Assembly (NCBI GenBank): GCA_963678305.2
Contig: CAXXVV010000011.1
Span: 496,001 to 560,000, forward strand
Origin: G963676655 sp963678305
GTDB lineage: Bacteria > Verrucomicrobiota > Lentisphaeria > Victivallales > Victivallaceae
Reading direction: 5' to 3'
Length of the DNA: 64,000 bases
This document shows, in pieces, positions 7,639-17,275 of this stretch. The notes under the pieces are model-generated. The model saw only the letters and a program-made list of their open reading frames with translations, was not told where the DNA came from and ran no database searches. A program made the translations under genes and the position numbers. How positions within the stretch are numbered: position 1 is the stretch's first letter; each line of letters starts with the position of its first letter.

Positions 7639-9990
7639 ATGAGCGACTCCACCCCCGAATGGGTTTGGTTGGATAGTGAAGTTGTTGCTAACCAATATGT
7701 TGAATTAAGATTATTAGTCAAACTGTCTGATTATTTAGATAATTCATTTCTTCAAATAAGTGCTGATACAAACTTCGTTGCGTACGTCAATGGCGAACTG
7801 GTTGGAACCGGACAATTCAGCGATTTCCCGGAACAGAAAACTTTTTCGGAATTTAATGTTGCAGATAAACTGCAGCCGGGTGAAAACGTTTTATGCATCC
7901 TTGCGCATTATTGCGGGATCGATACCCATTCATATATTCCCGGACAGCCGGGAATCTGGTTTGAATTTGTTGTCGGCAATGACCGGTTTATCAGCAGTGA
8001 CAAGTGCCTGATGCGTTTGTCGTCCGCCTATAAACAGTACGGGCAGACTAAAATATCCTGTCAGCTGGGCTTCGTTTTTGAATACGACGCAAGCCGGGAC
8101 GATGGTTGGCGAACGCTGGAATTTGTTCCTGGAGATGATTGGCGGAATGCGGTTAAAGTTGGCGGACTGAATATTCCTGTTCCACGACCGTTAAGGCAGT
8201 GTGTCATGCAAGCTCCGACTCCTTTTGATATTACTGCGCAAGGTGTATTGAAACGCGAGGTATCCGACGCTGGCTGCACAGTTGCTGAACTTATGCTTAC
8301 CGATTATCTTTCCGTCCGGCGTGGCGATAAACTTTTCGGATTGGAGCAGGCGGACCGTGGACCGGTATCGATTCCGGTGGAGGCGTCTGCCGGAGCCGAC
8401 GGTTTTTATCTGGTTATTGACATGGCGCGCGAGGAGTGCGGTTTTATTACGCTTGAACTGGACACTGCGGCCGGAACTGTGGTTGATGTTGCCGTGGGCG
8501 AACACCTGGCCGACCTCAGGGTCCGGGCATCGGTCGACGGCAAGGTTAACTATGCGTCCCGATATATTACAGCCGGCGGTCGGCAGTCGTTTTCTCACTG
8601 TCTTAACCGGTATTCCGGGCGTTATCTGCAACTGCATTTTACAAATATCTCCGCACCGGTGACGGTGATATATGCCGGGCTGATTCCGTTTGAATACCCG
8701 TTGAATATGGCCGGCAGGTTCTCCTGTCCGGATTCATTGTCTAACCGGATTTACGATGTCGCCTGCCGGACGCTGCATCTTTGCATTCATGAACATTACG
8801 AAGATACGCCGTGGCGTGAACAGGCGTTGTACGCGAATGATTCACGCAATCAGGCGTTGACCGGTTATTACACTTTCGGGGAGTATGATGTTCCACGGGT
8901 GTCTTTTGCCATGCTGGCGGAAACTTTCAGGGAAGACGGATTCCAGGAACTTTGCGCTCCGATGAAGTTTGACTTTTCCATCCCGTCATTCACCCTTGTC
9001 TGGTTTATGGAGGTGTGGGATCATTTGCTGTACAGCGGGGATGTCGCGGCAGCGCGAAATCTGCTGCCGGCAATTTCATCCGCGCTGGAGGTGTACGCCG
9101 CCAATCTGGTTGATGGTCTGCTGCCTTGTCCCCAGGGCAATGAGTATTGGCAGTTTTATGATTGGAGCTACGGTTTGAACGGGGTTGAGACGCCGCCGTG
9201 GAAAAAGGCCGGTTTGACCGGAGTGAGATTTGATGCGCCGCTGAACCTGTATTATATCAATGCATTACGCTCGGCCGCACGTATTTTTGAGTTTTGCGGC
9301 GACAAGGTTGCTGCTGAAAAATATCAGGAGCAGGCAAAACGTACCGCTGTTGTGGTCAAGCGTGTTTTTCGGGACCCGGAAACGGGGCTGTATAGGACAT
9401 TTGCCGGAGATCTCGCGATTGAGAATCATTTTGCCGAGTTGACCCAGTCACTGGCGATCCTGACCGGCGTAGCGGATCAGGCGGAAGCATCGCTCCTGCA
9501 GGATAGGCTGATTTGTCCGGAGAATGGAATGATCGCCACAACGCTCAGTCAGTCGCTGTATAAATTTGAAGCGATCCTGGCCGGACGCGAACAATATGCG
9601 AAAGAGGTGTTTGCCGGAATCGGCCGGGACTGGGGGGCCATGCTGTATGCCGGGGCGACCAGTTTCTGGGAAACGCTCCAGGGACAGGCGGATTTCCAAT
9701 ACGCCGGCAGTCTATGTCACGGCTGGTCGGCGATCCCGGCGTATATGTTCCATCGTTACATTCTTGGCGTAAGTCCTTTGGAACCCGGGTTCGCATCATT
9801 TCAGGCTTCACCGATGCTGTCCGTAATGGATTCGGCGACCGGAAGTATTCCGACCCCCTACGGTCCGATAGCGGTTTCCTGGCGTAAAACAACCGACAAA
9901 TACATCGGCGAAATAACCCATCCCGCCGCGATCGAATTACGCGTTACAGATCCTGATGACCGGATAACCTGGACTGTCATCAGGAGCTGA
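7639..9990 (+). CDS. Alpha-L-rhamnosidase, GH78 family (cytoplasmic)
   Basis: This 783-residue protein has GH78 architecture. An N-terminal beta-sandwich contains NFVAYVNGELVGTGQFSD. A second carbohydrate-binding beta-domain contains MAREECGFITLELDTAAGTV. The (alpha/alpha)6 barrel carries the motif DTPWREQALYANDSRNQ (about residues 388-404), where GH78 enzymes have the acidic catalytic cluster. The C-terminal part contains GYIPAYM-like SAIPAYMFHRYILGVSPLEPGF. There is no signal peptide, so the enzyme should cut imported rhamnosides in the cytoplasm. An AAGGTGA ribosome site sits 6 nt before ATG 7639, which directly follows the acyltransferase stop. This is the last gene of the plus-strand run and converges on the gene ending at 10014. 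It is one of three GH78 paralogues in the window. Confidence 0.93.
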   Translation: MSDSTPEWVWLDSEVVANQYVELRLLVKLSDYLDNSFLQISADTNFVAYVNGELVGTGQFSDFPEQKTFSEFNVADKLQPGENVLCILAHYCGIDTHSYIPGQPGIWFEFVVGNDRFISSDKCLMRLSSAYKQYGQTKISCQLGFVFEYDASRDDGWRTLEFVPGDDWRNAVKVGGLNIPVPRPLRQCVMQAPTPFDITAQGVLKREVSDAGCTVAELMLTDYLSVRRGDKLFGLEQADRGPVSIPVEASAGADGFYLVIDMAREECGFITLELDTAAGTVVDVAVGEHLADLRVRASVDGKVNYASRYITAGGRQSFSHCLNRYSGRYLQLHFTNISAPVTVIYAGLIPFEYPLNMAGRFSCPDSLSNRIYDVACRTLHLCIHEHYEDTPWREQALYANDSRNQALTGYYTFGEYDVPRVSFAMLAETFREDGFQELCAPMKFDFSIPSFTLVWFMEVWDHLLYSGDVAAARNLLPAISSALEVYAANLVDGLLPCPQGNEYWQFYDWSYGLNGVETPPWKKAGLTGVRFDAPLNLYYINALRSAARIFEFCGDKVAAEKYQEQAKRTAVVVKRVFRDPETGLYRTFAGDLAIENHFAELTQSLAILTGVADQAEASLLQDRLICPENGMIATTLSQSLYKFEAILAGREQYAKEVFAGIGRDWGAMLYAGATSFWETLQGQADFQYAGSLCHGWSAIPAYMFHRYILGVSPLEPGFASFQASPMLSVMDSATGSIPTPYGPIAVSWRKTTDKYIGEITHPAAIELRVTDPDDRITWTVIRS

Positions 9991-10013
9991 TATCAGGGTG
10001 AAAATTCGACTGA

Positions 10014-13000
10014 TTACCGGGATTGTGTTTCTTGTATTTCCAACTTCTCGTTTCTGCCGTCAAATGTAGCGGTGAAATTGCCGCCGACATACCAGATTGT
10101 GTCATAGCCGGCTTTAAGCGCTTTCGGTGTGGCCAGTATATCCCGCAATTGATGCAGGTCAGAGGATCTGGTCACTTTGCCGGGAGTGATCACAAGCGCA
10201 CCGTCGGCTGCGGCAATCTCAGGCAGTTTGCCGAATTCACCGGCAATTGCCTTTTTCTGGGGAGCGGTCAACAAGCCGGGTAACGGAAAAACAGCGTATT
10301 TCCAGAGTTTACGGTGTTTGAGCCAGTCTTCCATGGTCACAAAGGCGACCGGCCGGCCGGTGCGCATCAGCGTATCCCTGATTTGACCGATGAAATCTTT
10401 GACCAGTTCAGAATAGGGCTTTTCCGCCGCGCCGCAGTATTCCTGATAATTCAGGACCAGAACGATTTGGCCGTCCTGACCGATTTTTACCGGTTTAAGT
10501 TTCATGATCTTTTTATTCATTTCCCGGATCGATACCAGGACCGGGAGATCCTGAAACCAGTCGACCTGTTCGGACAGCGCCAGAAAACGCACTGCCGTTC
10601 CGTGAGCCGCGGCCAGAATTGAGAGCTTGTTCTGACTGGTCAGAGTTGTCGACAGATCAGGTAGCGACGCGCCGGATGAGTCCGCGGCGTAAGGAGTGGT
10701 GTAATTACGAATGTCATTTTCGTTGATAACCATGGTGTGATTCAGCAGTGCGCTGTCGACCGGGAGCATGTAGGCGTGACTTTGATAAATGCGACGCAGA
10801 CCATAGGATGTCGGGCAGGATATCATGTCCAGTTTTGCTTTCGACAAAACCTTTTCGATGCCCAGGTGCCCGGCGAACAACATGCGTTTTATATTGCCGG
10901 AATGCTCCATTGCATAACCGAAATAAAGGCCGAACTGGTATTTTTTCCCGAAACGCTCCCTGAACTTATCGGCGAAATAGATCAAGTTCCCGGCGTGACG
11001 TTCCGCGACGAATCGGAAGAAGTTTTTCCTGATCGCGGCATAGCCCGGTTTAGTTTGAAACGGAAATTCCAGTGCAGGGTGCGGCAATTTTATTTCCGGG
11101 GAAATTCCGTTTTGCCGCTGCCAGTTGGCAAAAGTCTTTTTCGCCGCCGGGCTGCAATCGTATTCGCCTTGAATTTCGCCCCAAAGCTGGAATTCGCCGC
11201 CTTTGAAACCCATCAGAACTATTCCGGCCAGATGCTGTCCGACCGGGCGTTTTTCCAACTCCGAAACCAGTGCGTTTGTTGCTTTCGCGACCGTATCCCG
11301 CCAGACATCCGAAGCAAACGACTGCGGTCCGCTGCGGCCTTTCTGGGACATATAACATTCATCCGGATTCTGCCGTATCCACCACGACGGGGTGTCAACC
11401 CGCAGTCTCAGGTAGATACTCGCGTTCGGGTCTGCTTCCAGAATCTGCATGAAGACTTCTTCGAGTTTTCGCATGTCCCATTTTTCAGTTCCCAGCCAGT
11501 AACCGGTGGAAACTCCAACCTCGTAGACATGTAAATTTGTTACCTGCCATTTGATGTAGCTTTCAACCGAGGGCGTGACCGTCGCGTAAACGGACGGGGC
11601 CTGCTTGCCTGCCGGGGTTTCCATTACATTGGTCGGAATATTCGGGTATCTTGCGGCTTTGAATTGCGGTAGAGCCGCGGGTTGGATCGTCAAGCTGCGC
11701 GGTCCTGATTGCGGGATGATATTGAGGGTGATCCCCTTCAAGCTCCAACTGTAAATACCTGGCGCCGCATACTTTGATACCGGCAGTTCGACTGCCAGGG
11801 ATTTTTTGTTCCAGTATTTGGTGACAATCGTTTTGTAGCCGCTAACCGAAGCGGGCTTGCCGTCCTTGAAGAAAATCAACTTCAAATTTTTCAATTCAGC
11901 TTCCGGCAGTTGCGTTGTCAAGCCGAAAACAATTCTGAATACGTTGCCGGCTTTTACCGTTGCGGAATATTTTTCCACCGGAAGGGTGACATTCAATGGC
12001 GGTGAAAGCAGCTGCAATGGGATTTTTCCCCACGGAATAACCGGAGGTGTTCCGAGCACCCGCAGCGCCGGGAGCTGTTTGGACCGGGGAGCCGTGTGGG
12101 TCCAACTTTTATCTGTTTTGACCAGGGTTGGAGGTGTATTTTTGTACCAGATCTGACCTTGCATGATTCCACCGCCCGGTCCGCCGAAATTCATCACTGA
12201 CAGACTGACGGTATTTTTACCCTTGTGCAGCATATTGGTTACATCGAACGATTCAACCGTTTTCCAGTCGGCGTCGTCGCCGATAACTTTGCCGTTTACG
12301 CTAAGTTCATACAGGTTGTCGGCGGTAACCTGGAACGTGGCGCCGACCGGTTGTTCCGGCAGATCGAAAGTCTTGCTGAAGATCACATTCGGCACCTGGT
12401 CGGAGTCTTCCACCCAAATCCATTGCGCGACCCATTTATCTATAACCGGATATTTGGCAGCAGCGGTTGCAATCGGGGATTGGCCCGGACCAGACAGTTT
12501 CTGTTTGCCTTTGACGAGGACCGGTTTTGCAAACCAGGCTTCACCCGGACTGGAACTTAATCCCATGCCGATTCTGACGCTTTGGGAATTGGCAGGAACC
12601 GTAAAATTATTGGTCAGAAGATACCAGTCGTTGCTTCCCGACTTGCCTGCTTTGCCGCCGATACCCTTTGGTTTTCTGTTTTTATCAAATGAATATACCT
12701 GAAAATAGGGTTTCCCCTTGGTGCGGTTCTTTACCCATACGCCAAAAGTATAGACGCCGGGTTGCAGACCGGGGGTAATTCGCCATTCAGCGTAGCCTTG
12801 CGGACTGGACAGGTCTATTTTCAGGGATTTTTTTATGCCGGCCGGCACGACGGTTGTGTCGGTAGTGAATTTTGCTTGTGCGGCGGCATTTCGCGCGAAC
12901 TTCCAGAAATAGCCTGAGCCATTTTGTTTTTCCACTGGCGCCGCCAGATTTTTCGTTTCCTGACCGGTCACGCTGAAGACCAGAAATAATCCACAGACGA

Positions 13001-13019
13001 TAGAAATGAATCTGTTCAT
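10014..13019 (-). CDS. Large secreted GH42-like glycosidase with N-terminal binding domains
   Basis: This 1001-residue protein starts MNRFISIVCGLFLVFSVTGQ, a signal peptide, after an AAGGAG ribosome site. Residues about 25-170 resemble a carbohydrate-binding jelly roll (FGVWVKNRTKGKPYFQVY). Residues about 195-300 resemble the sugar-binding sandwich found at the front of rhamnosidases and GH2 enzymes (WIWVEDSDQVPNVIFSKTF, then LYELSVNGKVIGDD). The rest is a TIM barrel of GH42 type: GEIQGEYDCSPAAKKTFANW offers an acid/base Glu, and VINENDIRNYTTPY a nucleophile Glu in the same NE[ND]D-R context seen in the paralogue at 18444. A flavodoxin-like segment after it (VAFVTMEDWL, PLPGLLTAPQ) matches the GH42 trimerisation domain. 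The substrate is uncertain: beta-galactoside or another glycan. It is last in the minus-strand locus. Confidence 0.82.
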   Translation of the reverse strand: MNRFISIVCGLFLVFSVTGQETKNLAAPVEKQNGSGYFWKFARNAAAQAKFTTDTTVVPAGIKKSLKIDLSSPQGYAEWRITPGLQPGVYTFGVWVKNRTKGKPYFQVYSFDKNRKPKGIGGKAGKSGSNDWYLLTNNFTVPANSQSVRIGMGLSSSPGEAWFAKPVLVKGKQKLSGPGQSPIATAAAKYPVIDKWVAQWIWVEDSDQVPNVIFSKTFDLPEQPVGATFQVTADNLYELSVNGKVIGDDADWKTVESFDVTNMLHKGKNTVSLSVMNFGGPGGGIMQGQIWYKNTPPTLVKTDKSWTHTAPRSKQLPALRVLGTPPVIPWGKIPLQLLSPPLNVTLPVEKYSATVKAGNVFRIVFGLTTQLPEAELKNLKLIFFKDGKPASVSGYKTIVTKYWNKKSLAVELPVSKYAAPGIYSWSLKGITLNIIPQSGPRSLTIQPAALPQFKAARYPNIPTNVMETPAGKQAPSVYATVTPSVESYIKWQVTNLHVYEVGVSTGYWLGTEKWDMRKLEEVFMQILEADPNASIYLRLRVDTPSWWIRQNPDECYMSQKGRSGPQSFASDVWRDTVAKATNALVSELEKRPVGQHLAGIVLMGFKGGEFQLWGEIQGEYDCSPAAKKTFANWQRQNGISPEIKLPHPALEFPFQTKPGYAAIRKNFFRFVAERHAGNLIYFADKFRERFGKKYQFGLYFGYAMEHSGNIKRMLFAGHLGIEKVLSKAKLDMISCPTSYGLRRIYQSHAYMLPVDSALLNHTMVINENDIRNYTTPYAADSSGASLPDLSTTLTSQNKLSILAAAHGTAVRFLALSEQVDWFQDLPVLVSIREMNKKIMKLKPVKIGQDGQIVLVLNYQEYCGAAEKPYSELVKDFIGQIRDTLMRTGRPVAFVTMEDWLKHRKLWKYAVFPLPGLLTAPQKKAIAGEFGKLPEIAAADGALVITPGKVTRSSDLHQLRDILATPKALKAGYDTIWYVGGNFTATFDGRNEKLEIQETQSR

Positions 13020-13114
13020 TTTGTACTTGCTCCTTTTTTTTAATCTATGTAATTAAGTTTCATAACGGTTATTAATTCAAATAGCCTGCTTGACTGTGTG
13101 ATGTGCTTTCATAT

Positions 13115-15439
13115 TTAACTTTTTATCGCATATCTTCCCGGACCAAGTTTAGTCCCGTCCGGTAGTACCGCCGCTGTTCCCGCCGGAACCGTCAGTTCGA
13201 TTGAATGGTCATTTTTGTTCACTTCAATCATGCCGTTCGGAATCGGTTGAGAGCAGGAAAAATTCTTGATGCGGATACTTTCCGGCTGAAATGAAAATTC
13301 TTTAAATCCCGGCTTTAGCGGGACTATTCCGGCAATTGTCCGGGTGCAGTAAGCAAGCGGTGCGCATGAAAAAGCGTGACACAAACTCTGGGCTACCCCT
13401 CTGGCTTTGGGACCTTTTACCGCAATTTCCCAAACTGTCGGGGAATCGCTTTTAACCATTTCATACCAGAGGCTTTCAATAGTCTTTTCCGCCAGATCGT
13501 GTCTGCCGGACTTTGCCAGCGCCTCCATGACGAACCGTTGAAAATATGGCTCAGCCGGTATTGCGTCCGAGTCGATCAGAACTTTGGCGAACTTTGCGTT
13601 GTCCTCCGGCATCAGGTCAAAGCAGATCATCACCGCGTGCGGATGAACACTGAAAGTTTCAAGTCCGAATCCTTTTTCCGTACTGTCCCGGAACCGGTTG
13701 TTCCGCGAATCCCACAACCGTAATTTCATAGCTGCGCAGATAGCCTGAGAACGAGCCGCGTAAGCCGAGCTTGTGTTTTCGTCTGAATGCAGTTCCGCGG
13801 CGCATTTATATGCGGCTGCCACCAGACTGTTCAGGACTGAGGTGTAACCTTTCAGTTCGATTCCGGCGTCCATATAGCCGATATCGATAAAATTCCACCA
13901 GGTCTCGTGGTTGGGAATCAGGCCGTCATCCCCGCCCATTTCGTTGTATTGGGTCAGCAGCGCATCCATTTTGGGTAACAGTTCGCACAGTCCGTGATCA
14001 TCGCCGGAATACAAATAATATTCATATAGAGTCAGAACCCACAATGCGGGCATGCTCGGGAAAAACAACGGGTCCCCCGCCGGATATACCGCCGGTAACG
14101 CGCCGTATTTACTGAAACCGTCGAACGCGAGATCGAAGGAACGTCGCGGCAGTCGGGGGTCTGAGGTGAGGTTGAAGTAATACAAGTTCGATACCAGAAA
14201 ATCGTTGATCCAGAAAGCCTGTTCCCGCCAGGGGCAGTCAATGAAATGGTCGCCCAGACAATGGCATACGGTATGCCGGCACATTTGCCACAGTTTGTTA
14301 TAGTATTCATTGTCAGAACTGAACTTGCCTTCGTTTCCTGTCGGATACACCCGGTTTTCGACCGCGAATTCTTTCAGAGTTATTGGCTTTCCGTGGTTCC
14401 GGAATATCAATTGGGCAAACCTGAAGCCGCGATCCTGCAATCTTATTTCAATATCATTCGTGCCTTCAGCCAGAATGTGCCGGTCCGCGAAGCGCAAACC
14501 GTCGGATGTCGTTTTTGCCCGGGGCCGCCGTTCTCCGAACGGATAATAGGCGTCCAGCCGGTTGTCTTCAAGCATTTCGCCGTGGACAATATCCAGGACG
14601 GTTCCGGCGGGAGCTTCAAGCCGGACGATGATACTGCCGTAAACCTCCCGGGCAAAATCATAAGTCAGGAATACGCCGCGGCCGTCGGCGAATGTCTTTA
14701 TTTCGCCTGAATCCTGCTTGAAAACCGAGGCGTCCGGGGTTTGCGGTTCCGCATCGATCAGGGCGGCAAAATCAGCCTGCCGGGAATCGCCGGTTTCCGG
14801 CGGAACCGTACCGGAGCCAATCAGCTTTGCCGGGTTTACTATATCCCGGGTAAGGGGCGGAATATCCCGTGGTAACAGCTTGAAACCGGTCGCCTCCTTG
14901 ATTATTGCGGAGGTCCATCCGGGATAATTATCCGCAAAGCGCTGCCAGTTGTCCGGAACATCCCGCAGGTCGCGGTAGACCGTGTATCCCGCCTGGAAAG
15001 TGAGTTCTTTTGCGTCGTCGATCCGGGATGGATCAAGACATATCTGCCAGTCGTCGTCACGCCAGTCGATATCCGCAGTTATACCGCACTGGAAGCCGGG
15101 GATACCGGGAGAACAGGTCCGGAAATGATTTCCGGGATAATGTATTTCAAGGGCCAGAAAATTAGTGCCTTCAGTCAGTTTGCCGGCAATCTCATACGAG
15201 TCGTAGTAACTGGTAAGGTCCGAGCCGATTACCGGTCCCTGTCCCAGCAATTCACCGTTCACGTACAGGATATAACGAGCCTGGGCGCAGAGATGAATAA
15301 TCGCCGATTCAAGCCGGGAATTTACCTGAAATTGCTTTCTGGCCAGCAAATAGACGTTATCTTTTGCCGCATCTGCTCCGGGAAAAGTGATCAAGCCGGA
15401 GAAATTATTGCATGTGGTTTGTAAAAGCTGCGGTTTCAT
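13115..15439 (-). CDS. Alpha-L-rhamnosidase, GH78 family (cytoplasmic)
   Basis: The 774 residues have the GH78 order: an N-terminal sandwich (ARYILYVNGELLGQGPVIGS), a middle beta-domain (YDFAREVYGSIIVRLEAPAG and then VHGEMLEDNRLD), and an alpha/alpha barrel with the catalytic-region motif DHFIDCPWREQAFWINDF near residue 400. A C-terminal beta-domain ends in TKLGPGRYAIKS. No signal peptide is present. It follows GH43 by 31 bp on the same strand, so the two are probably co-transcribed. A short decayed copy of its middle beta-domain lies upstream at 17038-17190, evidence that this gene was once duplicated here. It probably removes terminal L-rhamnose from imported oligosaccharides. Confidence 0.92.
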   Translation of the reverse strand: MKPQLLQTTCNNFSGLITFPGADAAKDNVYLLARKQFQVNSRLESAIIHLCAQARYILYVNGELLGQGPVIGSDLTSYYDSYEIAGKLTEGTNFLALEIHYPGNHFRTCSPGIPGFQCGITADIDWRDDDWQICLDPSRIDDAKELTFQAGYTVYRDLRDVPDNWQRFADNYPGWTSAIIKEATGFKLLPRDIPPLTRDIVNPAKLIGSGTVPPETGDSRQADFAALIDAEPQTPDASVFKQDSGEIKTFADGRGVFLTYDFAREVYGSIIVRLEAPAGTVLDIVHGEMLEDNRLDAYYPFGERRPRAKTTSDGLRFADRHILAEGTNDIEIRLQDRGFRFAQLIFRNHGKPITLKEFAVENRVYPTGNEGKFSSDNEYYNKLWQMCRHTVCHCLGDHFIDCPWREQAFWINDFLVSNLYYFNLTSDPRLPRRSFDLAFDGFSKYGALPAVYPAGDPLFFPSMPALWVLTLYEYYLYSGDDHGLCELLPKMDALLTQYNEMGGDDGLIPNHETWWNFIDIGYMDAGIELKGYTSVLNSLVAAAYKCAAELHSDENTSSAYAARSQAICAAMKLRLWDSRNNRFRDSTEKGFGLETFSVHPHAVMICFDLMPEDNAKFAKVLIDSDAIPAEPYFQRFVMEALAKSGRHDLAEKTIESLWYEMVKSDSPTVWEIAVKGPKARGVAQSLCHAFSCAPLAYCTRTIAGIVPLKPGFKEFSFQPESIRIKNFSCSQPIPNGMIEVNKNDHSIELTVPAGTAAVLPDGTKLGPGRYAIKS

Positions 15440-15470
15440 TTGAGATTATATTTCCTCAAGGTTTCAATTG

Positions 15471-17006
15471 TTATACGCTATAATCAATCCAGTCGAAGCA
15501 GGCTGTTGTATTATTTTTGCTAATACAGTATGGACCCAGCATATTGCCGCACCAATTACGGTGGTGCGAAAGGAGTAGGGTAGAGCCGGAACCGCCAGTC
15601 GTCATGGTGTCGGGACTTGAACCGTAGCGCAGTTCATAATTGTCGCAATCACCGGTTATTGCCAGATAGATCAGTTCCGCGTCATATTCGGCAAGGATGG
15701 TTTCACTGCTGATATCCATTGCGGTTTTCCTGTATAATACCACGTTTTTTCCATTCCGGTGTGCGATTCCGATTTCGTAATGCCGCCGTTCATCGGTGAA
15801 AATTACCAGCCCCGCTTCGTCTCCCTCTGCTTTCGGAGTGAATTCCATTTTTGCGGTCATGGTGAAGTTGAAATGGGTCTGATCGCGGCTGATAAGCGGC
15901 GAGCAACGGGTCGGGTCCATGAAGGCCGGCAGCCCGGTAAGCGTCAGCCAGCCGGGACGGGTGGTAACATCCGCGAATTCCGTATCGACAAACCGCAGAT
16001 AATGCCAATGAATATCCAGCAGGTCGGCATCAAAATCATCGCGCCATGGTCCGTCGGAAAGTTTCGCCGCGATATTGCGGTCGACTTGCATTGTCGGGCT
16101 GATCGAGCCGTCGGGATTTCCGGGATTTTTGACAACCGGCCAGCCCTGTTTATCCCAGGCGACCGGAGCCAGGAAGGTTTCACGTCCCAGCGGCAACGCT
16201 TTATCTTTCCCCGCCTGACGAAAGGCCAGGCATACGGTCCACCAGTCGCCTGTCGGGTCCTGAACAAAGTCGGAATGCCCGACGCTCTGGATTTGGGAGA
16301 ACTGCATTTCAAGATTGCGATGGGTCATAATCGGGTTGCCGGGACAACTTTCGTAGGGTCCGTCGATATTTCGGGACCGGGCGATACAGACCGCATGGCC
16401 AAATTGAATGCCGCCTTCAGCGATCACCAGATAGTAATAGCCGTCACGCAGGAAAATATGCGGTCCTTCCGGGAAACGTCCGCCGGTTCCGCGCCAGATC
16501 AGTTTGGGTTCCGATAATCTGCGCCCGGTTGCCAAATCAATGCGATACTGGTAAACCCCTTCCTGGTTGTCCGGCACATATTGAAGATAGTCGTTGCCGT
16601 CTTCATCGAAAAAAAGCGACGGATCAAGGTTGTCGCGGGCATCTACGAAGACCATTGGACTCCACTCTTCTTCCGGTGTGTCGGCGGAAATTATAAAAGT
16701 ACGTTGATCCCGGTCAGGAGCATCACAGAAAGCGGCAATGATGAAAAACTTTTTAAGGCGTTCATGATAGCGGAGTGTCGGGGCGAAGATGCCGAATAGT
16801 CCGCCCTGCCAAACCCGGTAATTCTGTTCTTCACGGTTGATGCCGTGGTTAACCAGTTTCCAGTTAATCAGGTCGCGACTATGGTAAACCGGCAGCATCG
16901 GGAAAAAATAGAAAGTGGAATTAGTCAGGTAGTAATCATCGCCGACCCGGCAAATCGTGGGGTCGGGATGGAAACCCGGCAAAATCGGATTTTGAAATTC
17001 GTTCAT
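15471..17006 (-). CDS. GH43 beta-xylosidase / alpha-L-arabinofuranosidase
   Basis: This is a five-bladed beta-propeller GH43 enzyme of 511 residues. The catalytic triad is visible: base Asp15 in GFHPDPTIC, the pKa-modulating Asp128 in DNLDPSLFFDEDG, and the general acid Glu180 in GRFPEGPHIF. From about residue 325 (WRDDFDADLLDIHWHYLRF) a concanavalin-like beta-sandwich follows, as in XynB-type beta-xylosidases. There is no signal peptide, so it is likely intracellular and acts on xylo- or arabino-oligosaccharides. The start at 17006 has AAAGGTC upstream. It lies between an aminotransferase gene and GH78 in the minus-strand locus. The mixture with GH78 and GH106-like enzymes fits a rhamnose-containing, arabinose- or xylose-decorated polymer such as pectin RG-I (inference). 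Confidence 0.93.
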   Translation of the reverse strand: MNEFQNPILPGFHPDPTICRVGDDYYLTNSTFYFFPMLPVYHSRDLINWKLVNHGINREEQNYRVWQGGLFGIFAPTLRYHERLKKFFIIAAFCDAPDRDQRTFIISADTPEEEWSPMVFVDARDNLDPSLFFDEDGNDYLQYVPDNQEGVYQYRIDLATGRRLSEPKLIWRGTGGRFPEGPHIFLRDGYYYLVIAEGGIQFGHAVCIARSRNIDGPYESCPGNPIMTHRNLEMQFSQIQSVGHSDFVQDPTGDWWTVCLAFRQAGKDKALPLGRETFLAPVAWDKQGWPVVKNPGNPDGSISPTMQVDRNIAAKLSDGPWRDDFDADLLDIHWHYLRFVDTEFADVTTRPGWLTLTGLPAFMDPTRCSPLISRDQTHFNFTMTAKMEFTPKAEGDEAGLVIFTDERRHYEIGIAHRNGKNVVLYRKTAMDISSETILAEYDAELIYLAITGDCDNYELRYGSSPDTMTTGGSGSTLLLSHHRNWCGNMLGPYCISKNNTTACFDWIDYSV

Positions 17007-17037
17007 TTTCTGACCTTTATATTTATTGTTTCAGGTT

Positions 17038-17190
17038 TCATTCCTGTTTCTTTGAGTTGTTGATCCGGAAAATCAGCATTTCGCCGTGGACAATATCCGG
17101 AACGGGGCCGGCGATTGCTTCAAGTCAGACACTGATACTGTCGTAAACCTGCCGGACGAAATTATAAGTCGGTAATACCCGGCAGCCATC
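17038..17190 (-). pseudogene. Chimeric remnant: GH78 middle-domain fragment joined to GH42-like C-terminal tail
   Basis: Read on the minus strand, 17190 to about 17075 translates as DGCRVLPTYNFVRQVYDSIS, then a TGA stop after one more Val, then a segment ending PDIVHGEM. The intact GH78 at 13115-15439 has DGRGVFLTYDFAREVYGSII and ending LDIVHGEM at the matching place (DNA 14571-14690). In the same frame the remnant continues LIFRINNSKKQE and stops. The intact protein at 18444 ends with LIFRIDNSKQNG followed by a short tail. So a GH78 piece has been fused to the tail of a GH42-like gene and then decayed. It is non-functional and lies between the aminotransferase and GH43 genes. Confidence 0.82.
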
Positions 17191-17275
17191 AGCGAATTAA
17201 ACCTTTCTTTGATTAAAAATAAAATCAATGAGACATGTAAGCTTATATCAAAACTCGGCATTTGAAAGTCCTGTA

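Noticed and set aside
10737..11534. 265-codon plus-strand ORF opposite the gene at 10014-13019
   Set aside because: It lies wholly inside a clear minus-strand gene, has no ribosome site and its translation shows no domain; antisense shadow.
15759..16517. 252-codon plus-strand ORF opposite GH43
   Set aside because: Antisense shadow of a gene whose catalytic residues are all intact; no domain features.
17073..17261. 62-codon minus-strand ORF between aminotransferase and GH43
   Set aside because: It is an out-of-frame reading over a decayed GH78 fragment; the fragment itself is annotated as a pseudogene.
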